Assembly: GCA_017445025.1 (NCBI GenBank)
Contig: JAFSVJ010000018.1
Coordinates: forward strand, 1 to 36,409
Direction of reading: 5' to 3'
Length of the DNA: 36,409 bases
Source: Abditibacteriota bacterium
GTDB lineage: Bacteria > Armatimonadota > UBA5829
Under the pieces are notes generated by a model. It was not told the DNA's origin. It was given only the letters and a program-made list of their open reading frames with translations, and ran no database searches. The first letter of the stretch is position 1, and every line of letters starts with the position of its first letter. Made by a program: the position numbers and the translations under genes. Shown in pieces: positions 8,586-16,413 of the stretch.

Positions 8586-8651
8586 TGCTACGTAAGGGGG
8601 ATAATTAATAGATTTTTTGGAATTTGTAAAACTGCAACAATTAAAAAACAA

Positions 8652-9779
8652 ATGAAAAACATTATTACAACATTAATTATTATTATTTTGTGTATGCCCC
8701 TTTATGCTCAATTTGGGAACATAACCGTCATTGAGCCTAAGGATGTGGCTTTTTCTTCCGTGCCTGTAAATGAAGAAGGTATCCTTCATTTTAAAGGTCC
8801 CGGTTATGTGGGAGTTTTTGTGGAAGCACAAAAATCCACAAGAGTGAAAATCACGGTTTCCGCAAAGGGTGTCACATATAAGTATAATCAGCCCTTGCTG
8901 AAATTTTATTGTGACGGTCAAATGGCGGGACACACCATAAGGGACCACGGATTTGATGATTATTCCGTAAACTTTTCTGTGGAAAAAGGTATTCATTTTT
9001 TGAAGGTGGAAAATACTCCTTTCCTACGAAGCAATTACCCGGAGCGAGAAGTCTTTATGGAAAGATTTTACGTATCCGGTAACGGAGCTTCCTATGTTGA
9101 GGATGTGACGGAAGATGTAATTTTATCTGCCTGTAAGTCTTATACAGATGATTACAGAAAAGTTGATTTTACCCTTAACAATCAAGTCCGAATTGTGCCT
9201 ATAAAACAAAACTTTGACTGGGGAATTATCTTTGAGAAAGAGACATTAGGAAAGGCTTCACAAATGATTAAAGCTCAAAACAGGTTTGATTTTATAGTAA
9301 ACGAAGAAGATGACCGTTATCAAAACCCTATAGGGGACAGTTATACTCCCGGAGACGTGACTTTTGAAGACCCTTACGCAAAGGATTTTTGTGAAAGACT
9401 GAACGCCTTAGGCGAGAGTAGAGCGGAAACAGAGTTTACCCGCCTCACCTTTGTCCCGAGCAATAAGGAAGGAGATGTGAAGGCTCTCTTCTCCGTTTTG
9501 CACGCTTTAAATGTTTACTCCGAGCCTGTTCAAGTTTATAATCTTTACTGTGAAAAGAAAGAGGATTTGGAAAAACTTGTTTCTGTAATAGCAGGTGTTA
9601 AAGATGTGAGAGGGGTTGTTCTCAGTGAAAAATCTCTCGATATGATTGAGGAAAGGCCTTCTGTGTTTAATGTGGATTATATTGGACATGTGAAAGGCAG
9701 ATATAAATATAAACTTATCCCGGGATTGTATAAAGCCGGGGGATATGAGATAAATGTGGAAAGCAGAAAAGCCCAATAG
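8652..9779 (+). CDS. Secreted protein of unknown function
   Basis: This 375-residue protein has a clear signal peptide (MKN, hydrophobic 4-17, likely cleavage after Leu-Tyr-Ala at 17-19). Residues about 25-140 look like a beta-sandwich, perhaps carbohydrate-binding, with alternating hydrophobic strands and 'FLKVENTPFLRSNYPER'. The remainder is mixed alpha/beta and Glu/Lys-rich. I find no catalytic motif and do not recognise the family. The start lacks a good ribosome site. It lies after the ribF cluster and has its own terminator. Its style resembles the secreted protein at 4000-5421, but I see no convincing similarity. Confidence 0.55.
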   Translation: MKNIITTLIIIILCMPLYAQFGNITVIEPKDVAFSSVPVNEEGILHFKGPGYVGVFVEAQKSTRVKITVSAKGVTYKYNQPLLKFYCDGQMAGHTIRDHGFDDYSVNFSVEKGIHFLKVENTPFLRSNYPEREVFMERFYVSGNGASYVEDVTEDVILSACKSYTDDYRKVDFTLNNQVRIVPIKQNFDWGIIFEKETLGKASQMIKAQNRFDFIVNEEDDRYQNPIGDSYTPGDVTFEDPYAKDFCERLNALGESRAETEFTRLTFVPSNKEGDVKALFSVLHALNVYSEPVQVYNLYCEKKEDLEKLVSVIAGVKDVRGVVLSEKSLDMIEERPSVFNVDYIGHVKGRYKYKLIPGLYKAGGYEINVESRKAQ

Positions 9780-9782
9780 AAA

Positions 9783-9805
9783 TAAGCCCGTAAAGGGCTT
9801 TTTTA
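9783..9805 (+). terminator. Rho-independent terminator
   Basis: AAGCCCG/GGGCTT stem around a TAAA loop followed by TTTTTAT, beginning four bases after the stop codon. Confidence 0.85.
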
Positions 9806-9812
9806 TTTAAAA

Positions 9813-9843
9813 TTGGACTTTTTTTTTCATAATATGATATAAT
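9813..9843 (+). promoter_or_regulatory. Promoter for the cupin gene
   Basis: TTGGAC (9813-9818) and a perfect TATAAT (9838-9843) are separated by 19 bp, slightly long. Transcription would start near 9850, about 38 nt before the ATG. Confidence 0.55.
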
Positions 9844-9887
9844 ATATATGAGTGTATTTAAAATTAATATGACATAGAGGTTAGAAT

Positions 9888-10433
9888 ATGCTGACAAGAA
9901 AACAAATAGCCGACGCCACAGAAAAAGTTTTGGCTATGTTTGATAAACAAAAAATAGCCTACACTCCCGAAGAGAAGGCTAATTTTGAAGTGTCCGACTT
10001 TGGACTTAGTATGTTGGAAAAAATAGGTCTTGAACTTATTGTCTATGTGAACAACAACATTTACTGTGCAAAAGAAATGGGACTTATGCCTTTCCAAATT
10101 TGTCCCGAACACAGACACCCCACAAGAGGGGATAAGTCCGGTAAAATGGAAACTTTCCGTTGCAGAGCAGGAGAGGTTTATCTCTACATTTCCGGTGATC
10201 CCACAGAAAACATCAAGGGTAAAGTTCCCGAAGGAAAGGAAGATACTTTTACAGTATTTCACGAAATAGTTCTTCACCCCGGTGAACAATACACAATTAT
10301 GCCCGATACTCTTCACTGGTTCCAAGGCGGTCCCGAGGGTGCCATTGTGTCCGAATTTTCCACAACCTCCACAGATGAAGACGATATTTTCACGGATCCC
10401 GATATTAAAAGATTTACAGAAATAGCAGATTAA
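9888..10433 (+). CDS. D-lyxose isomerase-type cupin
   Basis: A 181-residue single-domain cupin matching the D-lyxose ketol-isomerase family. Metal ligands are visible in 'PEHRHPTRGDKSGKMETFR' (His, His, Glu; about 66-85) and in 'MPDTLHWFQGG' (His near 144). 'VYLYISGDPTENIKG' follows the first motif, as expected for the family. Known members interconvert D-lyxose with D-xylulose and D-mannose with D-fructose; the substrate here is unproven. The start is supported by AGAGG upstream and a dedicated promoter. The next gene follows by 12 bp with its own AGAGG, so the two probably share an mRNA. Confidence 0.75.
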   Translation: MLTRKQIADATEKVLAMFDKQKIAYTPEEKANFEVSDFGLSMLEKIGLELIVYVNNNIYCAKEMGLMPFQICPEHRHPTRGDKSGKMETFRCRAGEVYLYISGDPTENIKGKVPEGKEDTFTVFHEIVLHPGEQYTIMPDTLHWFQGGPEGAIVSEFSTTSTDEDDIFTDPDIKRFTEIAD

Positions 10434-10445
10434 AGAGGTAAAAAA

Positions 10446-11132
10446 GTGAAAAAGTATTTATTGTTAATGGTTTTGGCTTTGGCTGTTGCCTTTTGTTTAG
10501 GCTGTAATAATGATTCATCAAGCTCTTCAACAAGTGCCGGTTCAACCACACCTCCCGGTATAGGACCCGCCGCTCCCGGAACAGCCGGTGTATCTGCCGG
10601 TCCCGCAGGAATGCCCGGTGCTCCCGGTATGACAGGTGGTGCAACAGGAATGCCGGGTGGTGCTTCAGGTATGCCGGGTATGTCCGGAGGAGCCGGTATG
10701 GCAGGTGGTATGGGTGCCGGAATGCCCGGTGCAGCAGCTGCCACTCCCGCAGAAGAATCATCAAGTGACAGTTCCGCAAAGACTCTTGAAGCAGAATTCC
10801 CCGGTGCTACTGTTGTTCGTGATGCTTCAGGTGAGTTGAAATCTTTCTTCAACCCGGAAGCTAACAGCAAAACTCTCAAAACTCCTTTGACAGAGCATCA
10901 GTCAAGAGAAGTTGCCCTTGAGTTTATCAGAGCCAACTACTACTACTTTGACTCAATGAGTTTTGAATTCAGAAACGAACCCGGTAAATACTCCGGCGGT
11001 AAATACAACTTTAAATGGGTTCAGATTATTCGTGAAACCAAGAGAACCGGTAATACTATTGATGTATCCGTAAATCCTTATTCCGGTATGGTTGTAAGTT
11101 ACAAAGCAGTTAAAAAGAACTGGACCAATTAA
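10446..11132 (+). CDS. Putative lipoprotein with Gly/Met/Pro-rich region and PepSY-like domain
   Basis: The 228-residue chain starts at a GTG chosen because AGAGG lies seven bases upstream and the signal peptide follows directly. Hydrophobic residues 4-19 end in Leu-Gly-Cys, a near-lipobox with Cys rather than an aliphatic residue at -3. A Ser-rich linker comes next. Residues about 37-100 are a low-complexity stretch of Gly, Met, Pro and Ala with repeated GMPG and GMSG-like units, probably disordered. The C-terminal 95 residues form a compact domain with 'AKTLEAEFPGATVVRD' and 'VSVNPYSGMVVSYKAV', similar in pattern to PepSY/propeptide-like domains (inference). The stop overlaps the next start (TAATG). 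Confidence 0.6.
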   Translation: MKKYLLLMVLALAVAFCLGCNNDSSSSSTSAGSTTPPGIGPAAPGTAGVSAGPAGMPGAPGMTGGATGMPGGASGMPGMSGGAGMAGGMGAGMPGAAAATPAEESSSDSSAKTLEAEFPGATVVRDASGELKSFFNPEANSKTLKTPLTEHQSREVALEFIRANYYYFDSMSFEFRNEPGKYSGGKYNFKWVQIIRETKRTGNTIDVSVNPYSGMVVSYKAVKKNWTN

Positions 11133-11689
11133 TGAAATATATTATAAGCGTCCTGTGTCTCGATAGACCGGGAATAGTTTTCAATATGTCCTCCGCTGTG
11201 GCAAGACAGGGGGGAAATATTGATGACATGCGTCAGGACGTTATTGAAGGCTACTTTACGGGGGTTATGGCTGTCACCTTTGAGGAAAATTGTGATATTG
11301 ATAAACTGAAAGAAGATATGAATATTACAGGAGAAGGTGAAGTCAGCATTATTCCTTATAAAGAAAACGATTTTGCCTTTGAAACTCAGGAGAAGTATGT
11401 CTTAACTGTCAGTTGCAAAGAGCAAAAGGGTATTGTTGCCGCCATAACCAGTTATCTCTACGACAATAAAATAAATATTGATAGCATATCTGCCTTTGCG
11501 GAGGGAGATAAATTTGTTATTGTGACGGAATTGTCAGTCCCCGGTTCAAAAGCCGCTTTAAAGATTAAAAACGATATAAGAAAAATAGGGAAAGGTTGGG
11601 ATCTTTCAGTTCATTTGAGCCATGAGAATATCTATTTGGCAACAAATACAATCTGCCCAACTGTGAGAATAGGGAAGAAATTAAGCTGA
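11132..11689 (+). CDS. Double-ACT-domain regulator (GcvR-like)
   Basis: These 185 residues hold two ACT domains. The first begins 'YIISVLCLDRPGIVFNMSS' (residues 3-21) and continues 'GGNIDDMRQDV'. The second begins 'YVLTVSCKEQKGIVAAITS' (near 90) and continues 'INIDSISAF'. The D/QRPGIV-type turn followed by 'NID' is the ligand-binding signature of ACT domains. Two-ACT proteins of this size resemble the glycine-cleavage repressor accessory protein GcvR. No gcv genes are in the window, so the regulated pathway is unknown. The start overlaps the lipoprotein stop. Confidence 0.75.
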   Translation: MKYIISVLCLDRPGIVFNMSSAVARQGGNIDDMRQDVIEGYFTGVMAVTFEENCDIDKLKEDMNITGEGEVSIIPYKENDFAFETQEKYVLTVSCKEQKGIVAAITSYLYDNKINIDSISAFAEGDKFVIVTELSVPGSKAALKIKNDIRKIGKGWDLSVHLSHENIYLATNTICPTVRIGKKLS

Positions 11690-11698
11690 CGCTTAATT

Positions 11699-11752
11699 TA
11701 ATGCACAATGCAAAATGCACAATGCACAATATAATGCAAAATGCACAATATA
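11699..11752 (+). repeat. Short tandem repeats of ATGCACA / ATGCAAA
   Basis: The words AATGCACA and AATGCAAA alternate about six times with AATATA spacers, directly after the ACT gene. No gene is seen. This is a simple AT-rich tandem array of the slippage-prone kind. Confidence 0.75.
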
Positions 11753-11756
11753 ACCC

Positions 11757-11882
11757 CCGGCATCTCTTCGAGATGCCACCCCCTTAGAAAGGGGGTAGTC
11801 CCCCCCGTCTTTTTTGCTACGCAAAAAAACCACCCCCAAAACCTTCGGTTTAGGGGGGCAAAAGTGGGACTGCGTCCCACTT
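11757..11882. repeat. Chain of five consecutive hairpin modules
   Basis: Five palindromes follow one another: GGCATCTC-TTC-GAGATGCC (11759-11777), CCCCCTT-AGA-AAGGGGG, TTTTTTGC-TAC-GCAAAAAA, a CCCCCAAAACC/GGTTTAGGGG hairpin, and AAGTGGGAC-TGC-GTCCCACTT. They are joined by CCACCC-type linkers. The fourth is related to hairpins at 15321, 23731 and 26362. No gene is seen. Confidence 0.75.
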
Positions 11883-11892
11883 AACGATGTGC

Positions 11893-11898
11893 TATAAT
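11893..11898 (+). promoter_or_regulatory. Possible -10 box directly before the URO-D gene
   Basis: A perfect TATAAT ends five bases before the ATG at 11904, so an mRNA from it would be leaderless or nearly so. No convincing -35 box is present at the right distance; the preceding bases are a hairpin repeat. Weak support. Confidence 0.3.
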
Positions 11899-11903
11899 TA
11901 TAT

Positions 11904-13028
11904 ATGAACAATAGAGAAAGAATAAAAGCTATCTTAAGCTATGAAAATTATGATCATCTCCCTCTTATCCATTTCAGTTATTGGGGAGAGACTTTGGAAA
12001 AATGGGCCAAGGAAGGCTCTATCCCTATGGATATTTGGACAGAGTTTCGGGGAGACGGCTCTCCCGCAGAGGTCCAACTGGACAGAATTATAGGTTGGGA
12101 TCAGTCCTATGGTGTAGGTCACAGCTTTTATGCAAACGATCTTTTCCCTCCTTTTGAAGAAAAAGTTGTTAAAGAGTTTCCCGACGGTTCAAAACATGTT
12201 TTAAACTATTATGGCGTTGTGGAGTTAAGAAAGCCGGAAGCCGGTTCCATTCCCGCAGAAATCGAACACACTCTTGTGGACAGAGAAAGTTGGGAGAAAT
12301 TTTATAAACCAAAACTTATATGGTCCTTTGACAGAGCGGGAAAACCATCCCCGGAGACAGAAAAACTTGTTTTTGACCCTAACAGAGAGACTTGGTTATC
12401 CTTAGGTTATGGTTCTGTTATAGGAACCATAAGAAACTGGATAGGTGTGGTGAATCTGTCATATTTAATGGCTGATGATCCGGAGCTTTTGGAAGAAATT
12501 GTGGATACTTTTGCCGCTTTGCAATATAAGGTTATGGAAGAAAATCTTAAAAAGTGTCAAAGTTTTGACTCCATAAGCATTTGGGAAGATATTTGTTTTA
12601 ACTATGGTCCTTTAATCAGTCCACGCACCTTTGAAAATCTTTGCGGAAAGCATTACAGAAAAATAGCTGATTTGGCTGAAAGTTATGGTATAAAGTTCCG
12701 ACATGTGGACTGCGACGGAAAAACCGATGATATAGCAGGCACATGGGTTAACAACGGAATAAATGTTATGTTCCCTATTGAGGTGGGAACTTGGGGCGGT
12801 TCATACCAAACCCACAGAGAGAGATTTGGAAAGAAGGTTTTGGGTGTGGGCGGTATGGATAAAAAAGTCTTTGCATTAGACAAAAAAGCCGTTGATAATG
12901 AAATAGAGAGATTAAAGCCTATAATAGATATGGGTGGGTATGTGCCTTGCCCGGACCACAGAATAGCTCCCGACGCCAAGTTTGAATTGGTGTGCTACTA
13001 TGTGGAACAAATGAGAAAAATTTTCTGA
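11904..13028 (+). CDS. Uroporphyrinogen decarboxylase (URO-D) family protein
   Basis: A 374-residue protein of the URO-D/methyltransferase superfamily. It opens with the typical 'MNNRERIKAILSYENYDHLP' and shows 'WEDICFNYGPLISPRTFE' (about 228-245), 'FRHVDCDGKTDD' (about 265-277) and 'VGGMDKKVFALD' near 315. Heme-type HemE conserves different N-terminal arginine motifs. This sequence looks more like the catabolic or corrinoid methyltransferase branch (MtaA/CmuA-like), often expanded in anaerobes. The substrate cannot be inferred. No heme or corrinoid genes are adjacent. The start has no ribosome site. Confidence 0.75.
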   Translation: MNNRERIKAILSYENYDHLPLIHFSYWGETLEKWAKEGSIPMDIWTEFRGDGSPAEVQLDRIIGWDQSYGVGHSFYANDLFPPFEEKVVKEFPDGSKHVLNYYGVVELRKPEAGSIPAEIEHTLVDRESWEKFYKPKLIWSFDRAGKPSPETEKLVFDPNRETWLSLGYGSVIGTIRNWIGVVNLSYLMADDPELLEEIVDTFAALQYKVMEENLKKCQSFDSISIWEDICFNYGPLISPRTFENLCGKHYRKIADLAESYGIKFRHVDCDGKTDDIAGTWVNNGINVMFPIEVGTWGGSYQTHRERFGKKVLGVGGMDKKVFALDKKAVDNEIERLKPIIDMGGYVPCPDHRIAPDAKFELVCYYVEQMRKIF

Positions 13029-13469
13029 TGAATAATTATTCCCCCCACGATGAAAAATCTTTGATTTTTCATCGTTGTCCCCCAAGGGGGGCAAGCGGGT
13101 TCTCTTTTACTCCCCCCTTTTTTCCTATGTTTCTATTTCCATTCCCAAAAAGTTTCGTAAATTCAACTTTTTGGGTTGAATTGCGACAAAAAAGCACCGC
13201 TTTTTTGTAAAAACGACAACTGCTTGCCCAAATCCCAAAAAGTCTTAACGACTTTTCGGGAACCCTTGGGACGTTTTTAGCAAGAGCCGGAAAATCTATG
13301 ATTTTTCGGTGCCCGACGGCAAAAATCTTTATCACTAAAGATTTTTGACTAGACCCTTGAAATGTGAATAAAATAACCACCAAAAAAGGTATTATGCTAT
13401 AAAATTTATAGTTGGCTTAGGCGTTATGCACTATATATGTTAACAATTTCTTAATTTTAAGTGATAAAT
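13029..13469. repeat. Long gene-free stretch of palindromic modules
   Basis: No gene is seen. It contains a CCCCCCA-bounded hairpin with a 12-bp stem CGATGAAAAATC/GATTTTTCATCG (13048-13074) and a CCCAAAAAGTT/AACTTTTTGGG hairpin (13141-13176). Further on are an AAAAAAGC/GCTTTTTT hairpin (about 13188-13208), a CCAAATCCC-family hairpin with a full outer arm (13227-13270), and two GAAAAATC- and AAAAATCTTT-type hairpins up to 13348. About 13041-13126 recurs at about 23312-23398. A weak TATAAA lies near 13398. Confidence 0.75.
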
Positions 13470-14447
13470 ATGATTGATGAAGAGAAAATCCTTGAGAGAG
13501 GAAAAGAAACTATCCTTCAAGAAGTGGAGAATATAAGAAATTTGGCTGATTCCTTAGGAGAGGAATTTGTCAATGTTGTAAAGCTTATTCTAAACTGTGA
13601 AGGGAAAGTTGTTTTAACCGGAATGGGGAAATCCGGCCTTGTGGCAAAGAAAATTTCTGCCACTTTGGCTTCTACGGGAACCCCTTCTTTTTATCTCCAC
13701 CCCGCTGATGGTATTCACGGAGATATGGGTATGGTTAGCAAAAACGACATAGTCATAGCTCTTTCCAATTCCGGAGAGTCTTCTGAAATTGTAAACATTC
13801 TTCCCACCATTAAACTTATAGGTTCTCCTCTTGTGGGTATGGTGGGACGGGAGAAATCCACCTTAGGCTCTTACTCAGACTATATTCTTTACACAAAGAT
13901 TACAGGTGAGGCTTGCCCTCTGGGTTTGGCACCTACTACCAGCACCTCTTGTCAACTGGTTCTTGGGGATGCTTTGGCTCTTGCTATAATGGAGCAGAGG
14001 AATTTTACCAAAAATCAATATGCGGTCTTTCACCCCGGCGGTGCTCTGGGCAGAAAACTTTTAATGAAAGTCCGAGATGTTATGCGTAAGGACGACTTTT
14101 TGGCTCTCGTTAAGAAAGATGTTATTATAAGGGATGTGCTTTTTGCCATAACCCAAGCCAATGCAGGCTGTGCCTTTGTTGTGGACGATGAAAATAATTT
14201 AATAGGAATAATTACGGACGGTGATGTTCGAAGGGCTTTGATTAAGGACGAAAAAGCCTTGACCAAACCTGCCTCGGAGGTTATGAATACCACACCTTCT
14301 ATTATAACAGAGGATAAGCTTGCCACGGAAGCTCTTCGCCTTATGGATAACGGCACCAAAAAAATGGGTGAGATGCCTGTTGTGAGAGATAATAAGCCTG
14401 TGGGTATGATTTGTTTGAAAGATCTCTTTGCGGCGGGAATTGTTTAA
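13470..14447 (+). CDS. kdsD: Arabinose-5-phosphate isomerase (KdsD/KpsF/GutQ family)
   Basis: The chain is 325 residues from the ATG at 13470; an in-frame GTG at 13461 would add three. It interconverts D-ribulose-5-phosphate and D-arabinose-5-phosphate, the first step of Kdo synthesis. An N-terminal SIS domain shows 'VVLTGMGKSGLVAKKISATL' and 'SNSGESSEI'; 'FHPGGALGRKLL' follows the SIS domain. Two CBS domains follow (about 205-325), with 'IIRDVLFAI...VDDENNLIGIITDGDVRRAL' split by a short loop. The next gene is kdsC, starting at the overlapping TAATG, which confirms the pathway. The presence of Kdo genes argues for a diderm with LPS. Confidence 0.92.
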   Translation: MIDEEKILERGKETILQEVENIRNLADSLGEEFVNVVKLILNCEGKVVLTGMGKSGLVAKKISATLASTGTPSFYLHPADGIHGDMGMVSKNDIVIALSNSGESSEIVNILPTIKLIGSPLVGMVGREKSTLGSYSDYILYTKITGEACPLGLAPTTSTSCQLVLGDALALAIMEQRNFTKNQYAVFHPGGALGRKLLMKVRDVMRKDDFLALVKKDVIIRDVLFAITQANAGCAFVVDDENNLIGIITDGDVRRALIKDEKALTKPASEVMNTTPSIITEDKLATEALRLMDNGTKKMGEMPVVRDNKPVGMICLKDLFAAGIV

Positions 14448-14989
14448 TGATTGAAGACTTATCAAAAATAAAAGTAATTGCTATGGACTGTGACGGAACT
14501 TTAACGGACGGTTCTATGATTTTCATAGGCAAGGATCAGATGAAATTCTTTTTCGCTCACGACGGTTTGGGTATCGCTATAGCCTTAAAACTTGGTTTTA
14601 AAATCATTTGGGTCACAGGTTCAGCCACTCCCGCCATTGACGCTCGTGCCATACAGCTGGGTATTACGGAAGTTGTGGACGGGTGTGCGGATAAGAAGCT
14701 TGCCATAGATCAAATAGTGGAAAAATATAAGGTTTCCTATGAGGAAATTTGCTATATAGGGGATGATTTGAACGACATCCCTGCCATGAAAGTTGTTGGT
14801 TTTCCCGTGGCTGTGGCAAACTCTACGGAAGAGCCAATGAAATGTGCCAAGTATATAACAAAGAAAACCGGGGGTAAGGGGGCTGTTCGAGAGACCATTG
14901 AATTGATACTCAAAGCTCAGGGTAAATGGCAAAGAGTGATAGATAACTATGAAGAGTTTGCCTTTGCTCAAAAGAAATTGGTTCAATGA
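14447..14989 (+). CDS. kdsC: 3-deoxy-D-manno-octulosonate-8-phosphate phosphatase
   Basis: This 180-residue HAD hydrolase of the KdsC family releases phosphate from Kdo-8-phosphate. Motifs are 'IAMDCDGTLTDGSMIF' (nucleophile Asp and acid Asp, about 11-26), 'VTGSATPAIDARA' (motif II, about 54-66) and 'CYIGDDLNDIPAMK' (motif IV). I chose the ATG at 14447, overlapping the kdsD stop; the open frame continues upstream to a TTG at 14411 inside kdsD, which is less likely. The stop overlaps the next gene (ATGA). Confidence 0.92.
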   Translation: MIEDLSKIKVIAMDCDGTLTDGSMIFIGKDQMKFFFAHDGLGIAIALKLGFKIIWVTGSATPAIDARAIQLGITEVVDGCADKKLAIDQIVEKYKVSYEEICYIGDDLNDIPAMKVVGFPVAVANSTEEPMKCAKYITKKTGGKGAVRETIELILKAQGKWQRVIDNYEEFAFAQKKLVQ

Positions 14990-15738
14990 TAAAGATACTT
15001 CACACCGCCGATACTCATAATCAAATGACAAAGGAAAAGGCTGATTATTTAAAAAGCCTTGAGCCTAATCTTATTTTTGACAGCGGAGACATAATTAAAA
15101 GCGGGAATGTGGACTTTAACCCACGAGGAGAGAAGGCTTGGGACATTTATAACGGAGTTTATGATGCAATATGTCCCGGCAACAGAGAGTATCACTTCTC
15201 AAAGTGGGGTTTTTATTGTAAGATAAAGGGATTTCAGATGCCCCTTTTGGCATGTAATTATGTATTTAAATTACAAATCACAAATTCCATCCCCTCGTCA
15301 GTTTCTAACGAAACTGCCACCCCCCAAGCCTACGGCTTAGGGGGACAGAAGGTTCCTGTTGTGCCATATTTGTATTTTGATGTTGATAATATTAAAATTT
15401 GTGTTATTGGGGTTTCAAATATAAATATTGACGAGAGTATGTTTTGCCACAGGTTTGCTTCTCAATATCAAAAAGATATATTTGAAAGTGTATCAGAAAC
15501 CATAAAAAATATGGATTGTGATTTACTCATTGCCCTAACTCACATAGGATTGGAAAAAGACAGACAATTAGCTGAAAAGTTTCCCCAAATAAACCTTATT
15601 TTAGGCGGACACAGTCACGATTATTTAAACGAAAAGGTTGGGGGGACGGTTATAGTTCACAGCGGAGCTTTCGCCGAGCATTTCAGTGAAATAATTATAG
15701 AAAATAAGGAAATAAGTGTAAATCAAATTGACTTTTAG
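14986..15738 (+). CDS. Metallophosphoesterase (5'-nucleotidase-like) carrying an in-frame palindromic insert
   Basis: A 250-residue calcineurin-like phosphoesterase. Metal-site motifs in order are 'LHTADTHN' (about 5-12), 'FDSGDII' (about 31-37), 'CPGNREYH' (GNxE/H, about 64-71), 'LIALTHIG' and 'LILGGHSHDYL' (near 203). This is the order found in UshA/CD73-type nucleotidase catalytic domains, but no nucleotide-specificity domain or signal peptide is present. Residues about 98-122 are encoded by two palindromic DNA modules and read Thr/Ser/Gly-rich, interrupting an otherwise conserved region without shifting the frame. The start overlaps kdsC (ATGA), so it is translated with the Kdo genes. Confidence 0.75.
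   Translation: MIKILHTADTHNQMTKEKADYLKSLEPNLIFDSGDIIKSGNVDFNPRGEKAWDIYNGVYDAICPGNREYHFSKWGFYCKIKGFQMPLLACNYVFKLQITNSIPSSVSNETATPQAYGLGGQKVPVVPYLYFDVDNIKICVIGVSNINIDESMFCHRFASQYQKDIFESVSETIKNMDCDLLIALTHIGLEKDRQLAEKFPQINLILGGHSHDYLNEKVGGTVIVHSGAFAEHFSEIIIENKEISVNQIDF
15280..15350 (+). repeat. Palindromic module inserted in frame inside a coding region
   Basis: Two hairpins sit here: CAGTTTC-TAAC-GAAACTG (15299-15316) and CCCCCAAGCC-TAC-GGCTTAGGGG (15321-15343). The second, with its flanks CAC and ACAG, matches the intergenic module at about 23728-23758 almost base for base. Inside the gene it adds about 25 codons with no stop or frameshift. Exact boundaries are uncertain. Confidence 0.75.
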
Positions 15739-16390
15739 AAAAATAGTTTTAATTTTAGTGGTTTTACTTTTGTTATTGCCTTTATTTGCACAGGAAGAAA
15801 AGTCTGAGAGCAAAAACTCTCCTAATGTTCTTATAATGGTGGTATATAAGGATAATGTTCAATCTCTTTTAAACGTCACATATAGCAGAGATGTGGACAG
15901 CACCACTCTTGCCACAAAAATGAATGAGCTTCGAAGTGTTTACAAAGGAGACTTGGAAATATTACCAAACGACGACCAAAATGCCAGAGGGGCAACTGCC
16001 TTAGTTAAAAATTGTCCTTACAAAGTGGGTGAAGGGGATGCTCTTCAGCCCTTTGAAGATGTTTTTTATGACGAAAATAAAATTACCGTATTGTTTACAG
16101 GTCAATATGTTCCAACTCAAAACCCACTTTTTTTCTATGAAAAAGATGGTTTCAGTGTGACTGTTCTTAATACCAAATCAGATCAAATAAGTTATGAAAT
16201 AATAAATAACAAAACTATAGTTAAATTGCCTAAGGACCAGAGGACCATAACTCTTAAGAGAGTGGGTAAGTCAATGGGTTTGTGGGCTTTATATATAATA
16301 TTGGCAATAATTGTTCTTTGGCTTATAGTTCTTATGTTTAAAAGGTCGGTTAGAGCGGAAAGAGCCAGGAGAAGCCAAAAAAAACAATAA
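15728..16390 (+). CDS. Bitopic membrane protein of unknown function upstream of pilT
   Basis: The open frame is 220 residues from a TTG at 15728, which overlaps the metallophosphoesterase end. It is the only plausible start ahead of the hydrophobic N-terminus (residues about 5-21, ending Leu-Phe-Ala-Gln, like a signal peptide). A C-terminal transmembrane helix (about 188-207) is followed by a very basic tail rich in Arg and Lys. The chain would therefore be a periplasmic domain anchored by its C-terminus with a cytoplasmic tail. The middle shows no known domain. Position before pilT may hint at a pilus or envelope role, but this is inference. Confidence 0.55.
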   Translation: MTFRKIVLILVVLLLLLPLFAQEEKSESKNSPNVLIMVVYKDNVQSLLNVTYSRDVDSTTLATKMNELRSVYKGDLEILPNDDQNARGATALVKNCPYKVGEGDALQPFEDVFYDENKITVLFTGQYVPTQNPLFFYEKDGFSVTVLNTKSDQISYEIINNKTIVKLPKDQRTITLKRVGKSMGLWALYIILAIIVLWLIVLMFKRSVRAERARRSQKKQ

Positions 16391-16413
16391 TTTCGGAGGA
16401 TTTATATAAATAA

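Noticed and set aside
10430..10879. Pro/Ala-rich minus-strand open frame opposite the lipoprotein gene
   Set aside because: It is the mirror of the Gly-rich repeat region; the plus strand has start, ribosome site and signal peptide.
13069..13383. Open frames of about 100 codons in the 13-kb intergenic region
   Set aside because: They consist entirely of palindromic repeats.
14411..14446. Upstream TTG start for kdsC
   Set aside because: The ATG at 14447 overlaps the kdsD stop and begins right before the family's N-terminus.
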